DNA from: Himantopus leucocephalus
Taxonomy: Eukaryota; Chordata; Aves; Charadriiformes; Recurvirostridae
Direction: 5' to 3'
Length of the DNA: 64,000 nucleotides
NCBI GenBank assembly: GCA_003993805.1
Contig: RSEF01000020.1
Coordinates: 9,151,622-9,215,621 of the forward strand
Below the pieces are notes generated by a model, which saw only the letters and a list, made by a program, of their open reading frames with translations, was not told the DNA's origin and did not search any database. A program made the translations under genes and the position numbers. Below are positions 48,343 through 61,104 of the stretch, one piece after another (the first letter of the stretch is position 1; each line of letters begins with the position of its first letter).

Positions 48343-51300
48343 TAGAGCTGGATTAAAAAAAGCTCCGCTGCTCTTCCAGAGGGCTGCTGGATGCCATTCG
48401 CCAAAGCCTGAAGTTGTTATTTTCTGGCTGTAAATTGTCCTGAGCGACAGCGTATGAAAGACACTACATCAAACTAAGTGGAATCAGATAGATAACGGGC
48501 CTTCCCGGGGAGATGAAATTACTTGGCATTTGACTCTATGGCTCTTGAAACTCGTGAGGCATCTTGCGTGTCCCGGGTACCAGCTCACCTGCTGCGCCTC
48601 AGTGCTAATCCACTCCTGTCCCTTGGGCTGGACATAGCCAGGGGCAGCGTAATTGAAATGGCGCGGGGTGGTGACATTCCCTCGATGCCACAGCTGGCTG
48701 TGGGAACCGTTTTTCCCCCTGCTGTGACTGGGCTGGCAGTGGCTGGCGCCGGAGGATGGAGGATACGGTATTTTTGGGGAGAAGATGCACAGATGCTCCT
48801 CGGATCAGCACCTGTGTGAAGAGCGGTGCCAATCCCGGCTCTGAAGTTGTCCTCCGCTGCGGTGGGAAGGGGATCGTTAACTCTGATTAGAACATTTGCA
48901 ATTCCAACAAGGCCTTTCATTTCCACCCTGGCTTCTGTTCTGCATATTTGATGCCATTCTCTAACGAGAGAGTGCAAATGTTAAGATGTTAGAATAATAT
49001 TGCCCCAAGGTTCATACACTAATGACAAGAATTATCACCATCTGAGTAGTTCAGGACTTAACAAAAGGTACAAAACAATTAAGCCGTGATTAACAATCAA
49101 GTGTTTCTGTAATTACAGAGCTAGATTTTGTGACACTGTTTACTGCCTTTTCCAAAACAGAAGAAATCCCGTTGTAGAGACTGGTTTACTTAAAAAAAAC
49201 CCAAACCCCAAGCGGCAGTGATACCTGGGAAAGCAGAGCTGGTGCTGCTGGCTCCCGGGAAGACCCAGCCCTGCATTCTGCTGTAGAAACCGGGGCTCCC
49301 GGCGGGATGTGGTGCCTCATTAATGCACATGGATGAGACGATTTGATACCTTTAGGTGACAGATTGTGTTGCAGTGCCAGGGACTGCTAAATGGAAATGA
49401 AAGCATTAAAAGATGCTTTTTCTGATGCCCACCATGGCAGAGCCTTGTAATCTCCTGGCTACTCGGCTCTTCTTGAGGTAGGATCCACCCTTCAGTATCT
49501 TTAAATCGAAAAGGATGAATTATTTTTGCATGGGGAAACATCTCGCTGAATAGAAGAGAATGTACCTTCACTTTTTACATACAAAGACTTCTGAAAGCGG
49601 TTTTCAGAATTAAATAAGAGTGAGGGAATTAGATTAGAGCAGCAGGATAGAGAAATTAAAATGTTTGGACAAAAGGCATGATTTTCTTTGAAGCGGGAAG
49701 AAGCGGCGTCGGAGGTCGGTTCTGCACGGCGCTGGGTGCCCTTTGCTGCCTGCGCAGCCGGGAGGTGCCGCAACGTAAATGTACCGGAGGATGAGATCTG
49801 TTGCATCCATTTAACTTGTCAATCTATGAAGATCTGTCAAACATATGGAAGAGGAATCTGGGATAAATCATGAACAGTTTAATTATCGGGTAGTGCCATA
49901 AATATTTCCACTTGCCTCCTGGGGATTAAAAAAAGGTCTTGTTTTGTCTCTTGCCAGCAACATGGTAAGAGGCTGAACAGATTTTCCCTAAGGCTGAGGC
50001 TCCAGCCCGGCTGGGTTGTGTCCGGGGACTGGCGAGTCCCATGGGATGAAGGGGAATTGGGCAGCTCGGCGGGGCTGTATCACTCCTGAGTCTCTCCTAA
50101 AAGCTCCCGAGGTCATGGGTAGGTTATTTATAAGCAATCAGAAATCAGGAGTGATTTGTTATTACTGAGAGATGCTAATTCAGATTCTAGAGGGGATTCA
50201 TTAGCTGAAATGGCTTTACTGTATGCGAATTGATAACAGCCCTCTGGGCGCAATGCTTCTGGCTTCAGAGCGGTGGCTGATGGCTTTGGGAGCAGGAAGG
50301 AGCCCGAAATAGAAGCACTCTCGTACCAATGGTTATTTGATTCCTCCTTGCCTTTTTTTTTTTTCCCCCTCATAGATATTTTATTGTGGGGTCAACAATC
50401 CCAGCTCATCCTGGGGTCTCACAGATGGCCCTCGAGCAGGGAATCTTTTCCCCAGAGAGGATGTTTCCTTTTCATAGCCGAACCCTTTTCACACCATATT
50501 TTTCCCCCTCCGTGTCTCCACGAGGCTGTGGAGCACTGCTTGCAGGAGACAGCACCGTCAGTTAGGAACCAACTGCAAGACAAGGACAGAAAAATACAGA
50601 AAGTGATAAGATACACAGGCAGCATGGCTACAAATGGTTTTGTTCCTCTTGGCAGAGGAGTTTAACTATTGAAGAAAATTGGGCAGTTGGTGTTGCTGCC
50701 AGCTGTACAGTGCTTTTGGACGGACAAGGTGGCAGAGCTAATTTTCAACCCTGCTGGGATGGAGAGAGCTGTAAATTACAAAAGGTGGAAAATGCCACAA
50801 TAAGGAGATGAATAGAGGCGAAAAAAAATTGGTTTCTTCCCTTGAAAGATTTCTAGTGATATGAAAGAGGCCGAGTTCTGAGCTAGAAAAGGACCAACCA
50901 TCCTACTGGTATTTCACGAGTGCTCACTTACTGTTGGCACAAATAAAGTAGGCACCCCTTATTGCTGATACCGCTTGAGAAAGGAGGAAAAAAACCAACC
51001 CTCTGCCTTTGTTTTCCCCCTTCCAGTTCTTTGCTGGTGTAGCTGGTTTCACCGACTCCTCCGTCGGATCAGCTCATTAATCAGCCACTGCTGCTCTTTC
51101 TGTAGGTCATTCGCAGAAAGCCTCAAGGAGGAGCAAGGTGGATGTAAAGTGGGGCTGTCAGGGGACAGCAGAGCAGAGGGGACATCGTTTCTCGTGGAGC
51201 TGGGACCTGCCAGGGAGTCACAGCTCTGCCTGCCACGTCTGGGATGTTTGCAGAATTTCTCTCCCATGTTGATTCCCTTGTGTCTAATAACAGGGTTGAG

Positions 51301-52994
51301 CTCCCATTCGGTGGTGGGTGTTAGTGGAGGCTTCCTCCTCTATCCGAATGTTGGGAAACTTTCAGGAGTTTGATATTCTGGAGGTCGTGGTTCTCATTTT
51401 AACTGAGGCTGACGTTGTGCTATGTGTGATGGAGTGCATAGAGCAGGTTGCCAAACTGCCGGCACCACTAACCCGTGCAAACACTCCAGCGTGATGCCCC
51501 GCGGTGCAGCTGGAGCAGCTCCGCCGGCTGAGTGGGCACCGAAGGCACGTGCTGCCCTTGTCCCCAGGGCTGGATCGGGGAGCTGCCCTTGTCCCCGGGG
51601 CCGGTGGCCTGGAAATGAGCCGCCGCTTGCTCACGCCTCTGTGCTTCCCTGGCTGCAGCCTGGCTCGCTCTGACTGGCAGGGTGTCAGAAACGCTCCTGC
51701 CTGCAAATAAAATCCCGCTCCATTTGGCGCTTTTAAAAAATAAATGGAGGGAGAAACACATGTGAAACGGAGAGCGACGCTGTCAGCGCTGGTTTTTGTT
51801 TAGTGTGAGCCCTGTCCGGTGGGTGATGAAGCACGCTGTGTTGCCTTTGCTTAATGTTTGCCAGGCTCTTTAGGAGATGAATTAGCTCAACACAGATATA
51901 ATTATTCCAGCAGGATGATCACTTCTGCGAGGCTCCGACTGAAATTTCCCTGATGCAAAGACTGCGGGGAGAGTGGATGGGGCAGGAGTGTGAAGGTGAT
52001 GGACAGCCCATGGTATTAACGAGCCTCACAACGTCGAGGGAAGAGTTCAGCATTTCAGTTTAGCTGGTGGAGGGGGGGTCTGATTTATTCCGGTGGCTTT
52101 TGGCCCATGAACAGGCTCTGATGTAAGCCCAGCTGCAAAGAAAGATACCTGGGGACTTCTGCAGCAGAAATAATTTCCCAGGCTGGGAATGCTGTGGAAG
52201 CTGAAGCAGTGTTTGCTACTCTGAAGCCTTCCCTGCCCTATTTCCAGGTGGGATTATTCCCAGCCCTGTGCCAACCCTGGATTATGGCTTGGGGGATGTG
52301 CGAAAAGGGACTGGATCCAGCTTGGACATCACTAACAGAGAAGTTCTTTGGTAGAACGAGGGTATTTGTTTTGTAAGACATCCAACCTGGTTTTAGAAAC
52401 GTAAAATGTTCATGAATACGCCGTCTCTCTCGATGACTTACTTTACTATTGAATTATCTTGAATGTGAATAAAACCTTGGTCCGTGGCCGCTCTGACTGT
52501 GCCAGTGTTCAAATTGCAGGTCTGAAAAGGCTTTGCTGGGCTGTTCTTGCATGGAGAGAAAAAGCGCTGCAAAACGGGTCCGTACTGTTCTTTTTGTGCT
52601 GTGAGTAATCGCGCAGTTGTGGTTCGTGCCTTGCTGTGTCATTTCCACCCCCCAAATCAGAGGATGTCCCCAGGAGCTGCCCGTGGGGGTCCAGCACCCC
52701 AGGGGCTGGTGAATCCCCCCGTGGGGCAGTGACACCTCCATGGAGGTGGGAATCACAGGGATGATGTGTCCCGTAGGGACATTCCTTTGCTCCAGGAGCA
52801 TCAGGAATGAAAAGGCGGGTGGGAATGGAAAGATCTTAAAATAATACAAAAAAATACAAGCTAAAGCCAGCAATCAGGCTGTTGGTCACCATCTACCAGC
52901 ACACGGCGCAGCCTGGGAAGAGGCTCTGATTTACCCTGGTGGCTCCAGCACGGCACCAGCCAAGGGCATTTCTATTTACCTCCCAGCACCTACG

Positions 52995-53155
52995 TTCCTT
53001 CCTTCCTTCCTTCCTTCCTCCCTCCCTCCCTCCCTTCCTTCCTTCTTTCCTCCCTCCCTCCCTCCCTTCCTTCATTCCATCTTTCCTCCCTCCCTCCCTC
53101 CCTTCCTTCCTTCCTTCCTCCCTTCCTTCCTTCCTCCCTCCCTCCCTCCCTCCCT
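52995..53155. repeat. TTCC/TCCC polypyrimidine microsatellite
   Basis: A 161-bp stretch made only of C and T except for two A residues near 53074 and 53079. Runs of TTCC units alternate with runs of four to five TCCC units, giving three to four cycles of a larger pattern. Pro/Ser/Leu/Phe-rich (plus) and Gly/Arg/Glu/Lys-rich (minus) open frames across it are translations of the repeat, not genes. Such tracts can form triple-helix DNA and are highly variable in length. Confidence 0.95.
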
Positions 53156-53669
53156 GAGCTATTAACTGAGAAAAGAAAAATAATGTTTAAAATTCTTACA
53201 GACTGGCTGTGCTTTAGAGCAGGCGGTGGGAAATGTGAGCGGCAGCTGTGAAGTGCCCGTCTCTGAGCGCCCGGAGCATTTCCCCCCCCGGAGCGGCACC
53301 CGGCTGCTGCGGGCTGGCCAACTCCTCGGGACACGGCTGGGGTTATTGCTGGAGGGGGGAGTAAAAGGTTTCTGTTTATCTTTGGGCTTGCTATTTCAAA
53401 AGGAAGACAGAATAAATAGCAGTCAACAATGCTTTTACCTCTTTGCCCATTGTGTAATGCAGAGACTGTTTGTGATTAATAAAGGGTGACCTCAGCTCCA
53501 GAGAAGTTGGAATTAAAGCCATGCAAATAATGGATTATTTTTCTGCCGTTGTGGGTGGCTCTTGAAGGATCAAGTGCTAATTTCATTTGGGGTTCATTTG
53601 CAAAGATAGTTTTTCTGAAGTTTAGGTTGTTTTTTTCTTTCCTTTTGTAATGTGAAAGCATAACCTCAG
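53156..53669. other. Unique non-coding DNA
   Basis: No gene is seen. A perfect octamer ATGCAAAT lies at 53521-53528, followed by AATGGATTATTT. Confidence 0.5.
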
Positions 53670-53902
53670 CAAGGAGGTGGCTTCAAAAGGCTACCATCTT
53701 CCGTCCATTGCAAACCCCGCCGACGCAGAAAATACCCACCTGATTTTGGCAGGGTATTTGGGAGACTCGCTGGAAGGATGTTGCTNCAAGGGGGTGGCTT
53801 CAAAAGGCTACCATCTTCCGTCCATTGCAAACGCTGCCGACGCAGAAAATACCCACCCGATTTTGGCAGGGTATTTGGGAGACTCGCTGGAAGGATGTTG
53901 CT
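53670..53902. repeat. Duplicated flank around a single N (53786)
   Basis: The 116 bases at 53670-53785 recur at 53787-53902 with about four substitutions (for example AAGGAGG versus AAGGGGG, and CACCTGA versus CACCCGA). The single N between them and the haplotype-like differences point to two unmerged overlapping contigs. The open frame at 53677-54054 that crosses it repeats itself for that reason. Confidence 0.92.
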
Positions 53903-56900
53903 TTATACATCTTGGTATTTATTTTCTTGACGGTGAGTTTAACGGACCGTTGACGCGAGGGGCGGTGGGCACTGCGCGTCCCTGGCGTGACAAGGGTTGG
54001 GGGTTTGCAAGACGCTGCTCTCCTTTCCCTTGGAGTAACCACCAGCAGCCCTGAGTTGGTTCAACGCCTTTTCCTCCAAAATTCTGCAGAGCCAAGCCCT
54101 GCCCTTGGAGAGCGCTTTGGTAACAGCACAACCTATGAGTTTTGTGCCATCAGCTCCTCGCAGAAGATAACAGCCAGAGGGCAGAATGTGATTCGGGGTT
54201 TGATCTGTATTTATGTTGGGTCTTCAGGTTCCTTTGGAGCATGATAATCCTTCCTGCTGGATTTCTGGGTCCAAACTTCAACCATCAGCGTCAGCTTTTA
54301 GTACCTTGCATGGAAGGCCTTGCTCTAGGATTAAAAACTATACTGGAAACAATTTTGTTACAGGCAAGTTATTAAAGTTTGAATGATGGCAGAAGATGCC
54401 TTGAAAGCAGTGTGAATAGTTTAATATAGATATAAATATTAAAGTGTCAAGGGAAAGTATATAAGAAAGACAATCCTTGAATGGTGTAAGGAGTAATAGG
54501 CAAATACTACATTTCAATAAATTCACTTAAAAGGATTCTGCCAAATTTAATTCAGACCTTATGTTTAGGTATACGGGGAAATAATTACTACCAGCCATCA
54601 AAAAGAAAACTGTTGTTTTTTCACTTTTTGCCTCTGAGTTTTTAAAAGTAACTTGGGAGATGCGGATGCTGAACACAAGGGAAGGGCAGGTGGGGTTTGA
54701 AGGTGTAGCGATGCTTTCGGGGCCGCACAGAGGTGATCCTGGTTCCTGTGACACAGCGCGGGTGGTCGGGGCTGGGCTGCTGCACCGAGCGCATGAGTTT
54801 TACCCCACCTGTAGGTTCAAACTAAATCCGGTTGTTTTGGGGCATGTAGCCCTGCCTGGGAAATAACTAGTTATTAAATTGTGCAATTTCCTATTCCATT
54901 GGGTGGCCGATGGGGGTCAAGGATGTTGAAGTGAAAGAAGGTCTCAGGGGGAGACTGGAAGGATGGAGAGATGGGAGAAAAGGGATTTTATTGCACGCAA
55001 GCCCTGCAGCAGGGAAGAGCTTTGCCATAAGAGCATCGCTTCCCAAACTGGCACTTCAAGCAACAATGCCTGAAGTCTGCAGCTGGGCACTTAAAAAGCA
55101 GTGAATTGCAGAGTACCTGAGCTCTTCTAAAAGGGCCATTTCTAACACCAATTTTAAAAGCAAATCTAATGGATGTCAGAGAAACAGAGTACGCGAAGAT
55201 GGGTAACGGCTCTGTGGATCGAACAGCCTCACTCTGTGCATCTCCTGGTCCGGTCCCACCGCTCCTGCAGAGCTCAGGCTGCCCAGATCCAACACGCGCT
55301 CAGGTGAGGCTTTACAGCTGGAGGCTTTGTCTGACCATTTTGAGAACTACAGTGGTTTTTGCTTCATGTTTAGCAATCTGAAATTTTCCTTGTCTCCTGC
55401 ATAGAGCAGCAAACATTTATTCATTCCTGGGCTTTGACCTAATTCCTGGCTGGTAAATACTCAATTTCGGCGAGGGAGCAGAGAAGGGATGATAAAGCTG
55501 AAGCCCCAGTCAAATGACACAGATGTGAAACAGCCTTTAATTGATTTGCTTTTGTCAGACGTAATTAAGTCCTACGTTTCATTGCAGTCCTTGGCTCACG
55601 TTCAGATCTCAAGAAGTCATTGGTGATAAGGAATATTTTGGCTTGAAACGAGACCGATGGGTTCTTGCAGTAGCTTGCACAGGAGGCATGGCATTTTATG
55701 TGGTATTGGCTGAAAGTAAAGCCGTGAGGCACAGCCAAACCCCAGCTTTTTGATCGCAATGAAGTGCCAAGATGTCACTCCTCCTTCTGTGCATCTTGCT
55801 TGTGTATTCCTTCCACTTCTGTGAGCATCACTTGCCTCGCGGTTTGTCAGCTCTGGGGGGGCTCAGCTGCCCACCCTATCTGGCAAAGCTTGAATGTATT
55901 TGCTTAAGCACATGCTTAAATTTCACCTATATATTGTGTTTTTTTCCTGGATAAGGATGGACTTCAACACATGTCGAAGTGCTTCATTGAGCTGAGGCCC
56001 CGTGGCCCCGTGCTGTGTCCGCAAAGCCCGTGCCAGCACACCCATTATGTTTTGCTGGGAACAGCATCGGGAATTTAGATTCCTTTACGCTGCTCATTGT
56101 CCTCCAGAAATAAGCGGCGCCTTTTTCCTGACGCGTGAAAGAAAAAAAGCAATTTTGCGGTACAATGAAGGAGCTGGGTCACTGGTTTGAGTGGCAAAAC
56201 CCAAACCAGTCCATGTTATATTCTGTTGGCTCCGGAGCAGGGTCCTGCTGGAGCTGCCTGGGAAGGCAGGTGGGGAGTCTGTATGGGGAGTATTTGGGCC
56301 ATCTTTGTTAAGAGGCTGAAGATATCCAGGGAGCTTTAGATGTGAAGGCTCCTGTAACGTTTTCATAACTCCTGGCAAAGGAAAGGGACTTGAAAACCTT
56401 CCTTTGCCTTGCTCTCTTTCTGTCTATTGTATTATTTAATCTTACCTTCGCTCAGTAGAGTTCTTATGTGCTGAAAGGAAATGAAATCTCTGCTGTGTTA
56501 TTATTGCTTTCTGCTTAGATAAATAACATTGTGCTGAAGTCAGGGTATTGCACACTGGCTTTTACCTTCCAGACACGCTGCTCTGGGGAAACGTGGCTCT
56601 AACAGGCGGGAATTGTTCTGAGGTGTTGCAGAAAAACCTTTAACTCCCCACCTTTGGAGCTGAATCCTTTAATAAGTAAACAAAGCTACTGGGTGTTTTG
56701 GGTGAGAAGGACTCCAGGAGTTTTCACCTACCTGGAACACCCCAGCAAAAGCTGAGTTTTGCTTCAGTGGGGTTTTAATGGAGACACTTTGTCTTGCTTT
56801 TTGCCTGCTGGGCTGAAAGAGCCCTGTTCCAAAGGAAATGTGGGTTGAATCTCCAATTCAGTGGCAGCGGTAATGCCTGGACATGCAAAAACTTTGGGTT

Positions 56901-59099
56901 TCACGCAACCCAAAGAATGGCTCTGTTGCTCTGAAAACAGATACATGACTAGCTGTGGTATGAAATGTTCTCGAAGGATGATCTCCCTTGCCCCCCAGAT
57001 GAGGGCAACATAGAGAACCAAGCACAAGCTGAACTTCCCAATGCGTTGCTGATTGGGGTTGATGCTTGTAGTCCAGCAAGTCTGGGGGACCTCCGATACG
57101 TGGGAGGAAGGACATGGGAGGAAGGACAAGAGATTTGGGGAGAGCCTTAGGTGTGCTGAAGATGAGGAGGGAGCTCAGACTGCAGCGTGGATGGTTGCCG
57201 TAAAACTAAGCCTAGAAGAACTTGAGGGCTAGAACTAGAAGAACAGAGGGAGAGGGAGGTCGGTATGGTGTTTGATTGTTGTGGGTGGCTGTGGACTGTT
57301 CCTGCTGGTGACCAGCACTGTGATGGCCACGTGCCCTCTACAGAGGTCATGAAGGAGACTTGACACGGTGGCTATCAGCAGCCGTGGTGCAGTTTTTCAG
57401 TTGACTGCTGTGTCTGGTCCATTTCTATTTCAGGACATCATTCTCCCGGGGCCCTGCTAGGATCTGAGAGCAGATTCAGATGACAAAATCTCCCCGTGAT
57501 CTCCGTTTCAACCTTGCCCTCCTGATGGTTGGCTGCTGACACTCAGTTCCTTTGCAGATCCTTTGAAACGCGCCGAGAGGTTGGTTGTGTGCGTTGACTC
57601 TTTCATCTCTTGCTGCAGAGGGCTGTTTCGTGCTTTTTTGAGATTTCTTTGCTTCTTTTAAGTTGCCCACAATCTCCAGACTGGTTAGGACCTCAAGAAA
57701 GTATGGAAAAGGGTGAGTCTAATTCACTTTTCTTATTAATTGAAGAAAAAGGAATATATACTTTGGAGACAGAATGTTATTTTCCACCGAGAGTTTCTTA
57801 ATTGAGATTTAATTTCTGTCCAGGGTGAAGTCAGAAGTGGCTTAAGACAGGCAGATAGGTGCAGAAACCCAACTCTTGTAAATAACTGCTTGCTCAGAAA
57901 TGTGATGGGTAATTGTGGAAAGCTGAAAATTTGGGAATCACCCTCCTGGGAAGGGAGATTGCCATGCCCAAAAGCAGGCACTGCTTTTGCCCGTCGCTCT
58001 GTGAGATCTCTTGCTTCATGCAGGAGGAGCGAAGAACGAGTGTGGATGCGTGTGTTACCTAACGAACCCCAGAGAGGCGGGAGAGGGGTCCTTTGCCCGA
58101 GGGGATGCTGCACCGCAGAGCAGCTTGGGCTCTGCTCTTCCAGCTGGTGGTCTGCAGGGAGAAAACCGCTGTCATTGCACGGGGCACTAAGGGCACCTTC
58201 TGTTGGAAGTCCTGTGCAGCCAGTAATTAAAACACTGTAAGTGTTTCTTATAATGATAGCTAATAATTTTCTAACACAAAAGGTATTTTGACCAAAACAA
58301 ACCCCAAGCCTATTCTGGACCTGGTTGCTGGACAGGAATTCTGTGGTTGCCTAGGAACTGGTGATCAGAGCCTGATTACATCCAATATGGGCTGACAAAG
58401 GGCATTTTCATCAGTATCATCATTGTTTATGGCCATACGGTCCTACGGCAGATTCCAAAGGGCCAACTCTCCAGAACTGGGGAAAATTGAGCTCCGAGTT
58501 GTCTGGGAGCTAAAATACGGGCAGAAAAAGTTTAATGAACATTGGGAATTTTTAGGTAAAGACCTTCACGTGGACAAGCCCCTGGATTTCATCATAAAGA
58601 GATGTTGGCTTTGCTTCAAGCATCTCCCAGATTCAGGAGCCAAGTCAGAGCAGATATTAAACAAAGAAAAAAGCAGTAGTTTGAAAAAAGGAACTAGGTA
58701 GCAAATGATGTGTATCAGAAATTATGAAGCTCAGCCAGCTGATGAGGGACAATTATTGAAAGAGCTTGAAATCTGTGGCTATCAAGAGTAAGGACAAAAA
58801 ACTTCAAATATCTTTAAACAGAAAAAAAAAAATAGTGCCAGCTGGTGGCTTCATCACTGGATGACATGGTTCAATCAGCGCAATAATATCTGGTCAGTAT
58901 TTCTTTGTGGCATTTGGAAAGACAAAACGATGTGCTTTATCTCCCTAATGGGAGATAAAATCTTTCCTGCTCCATCTCTAATCAGCAGGGTAGTAAATTA
59001 TATCTGTGTTGTCAGGGGGTACACTTAGAAATCAGTGTCCATATAACTTGTATTTGAAAGTCTCAGAAGATTGAGGTCTGCAGATGTTCATTTTTAATC
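53903..59099. other. Unique non-coding DNA
   Basis: No gene is supported. The 54350-54650 part is strongly AT-rich. An ATG frame at 58429-58701 (90 codons) has balanced, protein-like composition but no recognisable domain or splice context. It could be decayed transposon coding sequence, because a CR1 remnant starts about 400 bp further on. Confidence 0.45.
57663..57712 (+). other. Possible 50-nt internal exon
   Basis: A pyrimidine-rich run ending TTCTTTTAAG (AG at 57661-57662) is followed 50 nt later by a strong donor, GGGTGAGT, with the intron starting at 57713. Two of three frames are open across it: one reads LPTISRLVRTSRKYGK and the other CPQSPDWLGPQESMEK. Good acceptor and donor pairs at exon spacing are uncommon, but they do arise by chance in 64 kb. 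No neighbouring exon supports it and I recognise neither peptide. Confidence 0.2.
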
Positions 59100-59395
59100 A
59101 ACAACAGAAAAGCTGGGAAAGGGCTAGTTTATATTTTAAAAAGGCTGTCATTATGTCACAGATAGCTACAAGCTGGTAATCCTGGACAAAATAATGGTAT
59201 AGGTGAAAGGGAATTCAAACGATGAAGAATTAAAGGCTAGGAATAAAACTAATGGGTTTATGAAACACAGGTCTTTAGAAAAAGTCTGAATTCATTAGCT
59301 TAGTCATGGTTATTAGGTAGCTCTAATACGCCTAACGTTTTGCAAAGCGTTTGACATAGTTTCACGCGGCATTTGGATTAAGCCACCCGAGGAGG
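59100..59395 (+). pseudogene. Decayed CR1 reverse-transcriptase fragment
   Basis: Translating the plus strand with several stops and at least one frameshift gives pieces in the right order for a CR1-type reverse transcriptase: SWERASLYFKKA (like DWKKAN..IFKKG) near 59110, LDKIM at 59182-59196 (like PGKIM), NGFMKHRS at 59251-59274 (like HGFTKGKS), and LIRLTFCKAFDIVS ending at 59364 (like IYLDFCKAFDTV). The last three share one reading frame across about 180 nt despite about four stops. Spacing is shorter than in intact elements, so small deletions are likely. This is an old, dead LINE copy. Its family assignment comes from memory of the motif order. Confidence 0.7.
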
Positions 59396-61104
59396 CACAG
59401 TGAAATGGTGGTGGGAGAAGGTAGTTGGCAGGGCTGGGGCATCGTCACCCCACGGTGGGGGCTTTGCTGGGGGATTGGCAGTGATGAGGGCTTGGCACGT
59501 GCCTCCCTCAGGCCCAGCACCGGCCTTTTCAGGACATAAAGCCTCTTGCCGTGCTATTTGTTATGGAACTGACCTGTTTCTTTTTTTTTTTTTTTTCCCT
59601 AGGATGCGTTAATCTGTAAAAATTATGAGTGAGGGTGTGATCCAATTGAAAGGAACATTTTTTAAAAGAAAATTAAAAACATTATTTAAAAAAATAGTGG
59701 TATAGTCTACCCAAGTGGCTGTACTCCGTCTGAGAAGGCACTTGAATAAGTTCTCAGTGCTGTTGACTTAGCCCAGCTACAAACACCTGGGTATGGTAGG
59801 ATCTGTGTCCAGAGGCACCTTCTTTACAGCGCCCAGAGTAGCGCTGTGACAGCGTCTTCCAAAGCCAACAAACGGGATCTTCACCTTTCTGTCTCCCCAA
59901 AGATGCTGAGGGCTCCGTGTAGACAAAAGGATCATCTGAAATTGTCAGGGGGCTGGTGGGTCAGGAGATCTTTGGGCTTGAATCAGAGCTGGGAAACTGC
60001 TGCCTGGAGTGAGACAGGTTCAGAGGAACGAGGTGTTTGCCTTTGCTTTCCGTCTCACCATCTGTTTTCTGATACCTCAAGGACGGTGTTTGTGCACTGA
60101 AAGAAATGAGCTGCTGAAGCGTGCAGGAGTAGCCTTGCCCAGCCAGCCTGGTGGCTCTCTGGGGACTGAGACACGTGCCCACCGGCTGGAATAAAGTCCT
60201 CTGTCTCCTCAGCCGGGGCTGTGTCGGGCAGCCTGGGCTTTGCCACAGGGGTCTCTCCCCCCTCTCCCCCAGCCCTGCTGTGCTGATGGTCCTTGCAGCG
60301 CTCTCCTCATGCACACACACGATCAACCAAACATGAAGTTACTCTGCGGGGGGTCACTTTGGCTCTGCAAAGGGAGGCTCAGTCCTGGTTTAGAGCCATA
60401 CCTCCCTGTGCAATTCTGCCTCCTCCAAGGACTACTCCCAGCTGTGGGCTATTGGAAGTATGGAACAATGCTTCCTAAGCCTCACTTCCTCGCAGCATCA
60501 CCCTGGCTATTAGCAATAACCCACAAGCAAGCCATGAAGCCCAAGGAGAAACACAAATTCAGCCCAAAACAGTACCCAAGCTATTAATTCTTCTCATGTT
60601 TCTACTTTGTTTGCAACATTCACTTGAAAGGACTCAATGCTGCTGTGAAAGATACTCCACGAGAGCCGATGAGCACCGGCAGAGCCTCTCAGAGTTGCTA
60701 GGTGACTGCTGCCCTCAGGGCACGATCCCCCAATACTGCCTGCTCCCAGGATGAGTAATGCAGCTCGTTTGCATCCATTGGACAAAAATGCTGTCACTTG
60801 GGTCTTACTGGTTGAGTCATTCCCGCTGGGAGCAATGGGTTGCGTGGGTGGCCGAGAGAGGCTCCTGCCACCCTGGAGGTGCTCAGTCCCCGGAGAAAAC
60901 CTCTCCCACTGGGCTGGGGTTGGCTCCAGGGAGCAATCCTGGTCACCTGCCACTCCATGGTCCCATGCTGAAGAGCTGCTCTTGACACACAAGCACAGCA
61001 GTAGCATCAAAAAGGTGTGCCCGTTGGCCAACGCTCTTAGGCTGACAATCACAGACATTGAATTTTTTTGGACATCCTTAGAGGGTAGATAAGCCTTTGA
61101 CAGC
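59396..61104. other. Unique non-coding DNA
   Basis: A 16-T run lies at 59581-59596, with nothing gene-like around it. Overlapping open frames at 60240-60590 and 60594-61241 have no recognisable product. Confidence 0.5.

Larger units (their letters stand above)
45048..52994. other. Unique non-coding DNA
   Basis: No gene is supported. AT-rich, non-repetitive stretches at about 45880-46280 and 48880-49170 stand out from GC-rich surroundings and could be regulatory. An acceptor-like run ends at about 51106, but the possible donor that follows (AAGGTGGAT) is weak. A-tract or T-tract runs occur near 45739, 47209, 48325 and 50350, and an A-run with CCCAAACCCC at about 49192. Confidence 0.5.

Noticed and set aside
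52939..53157. Leu-Pro-Ser-Phe repeat protein
   Set aside because: It is a translation of the TTCC/TCCC microsatellite.
53677..54054. Open frame with a duplicated 36-residue unit
   Set aside because: It spans the single N at 53786, and the two units are the two unmerged contig copies.
58429..58701. 90-codon ORF with protein-like composition
   Set aside because: No domain recognised, no splice context, and it lies upstream of a decayed LINE. It was not strong enough for a gene call, though it is the best unassigned ORF for a protein search.
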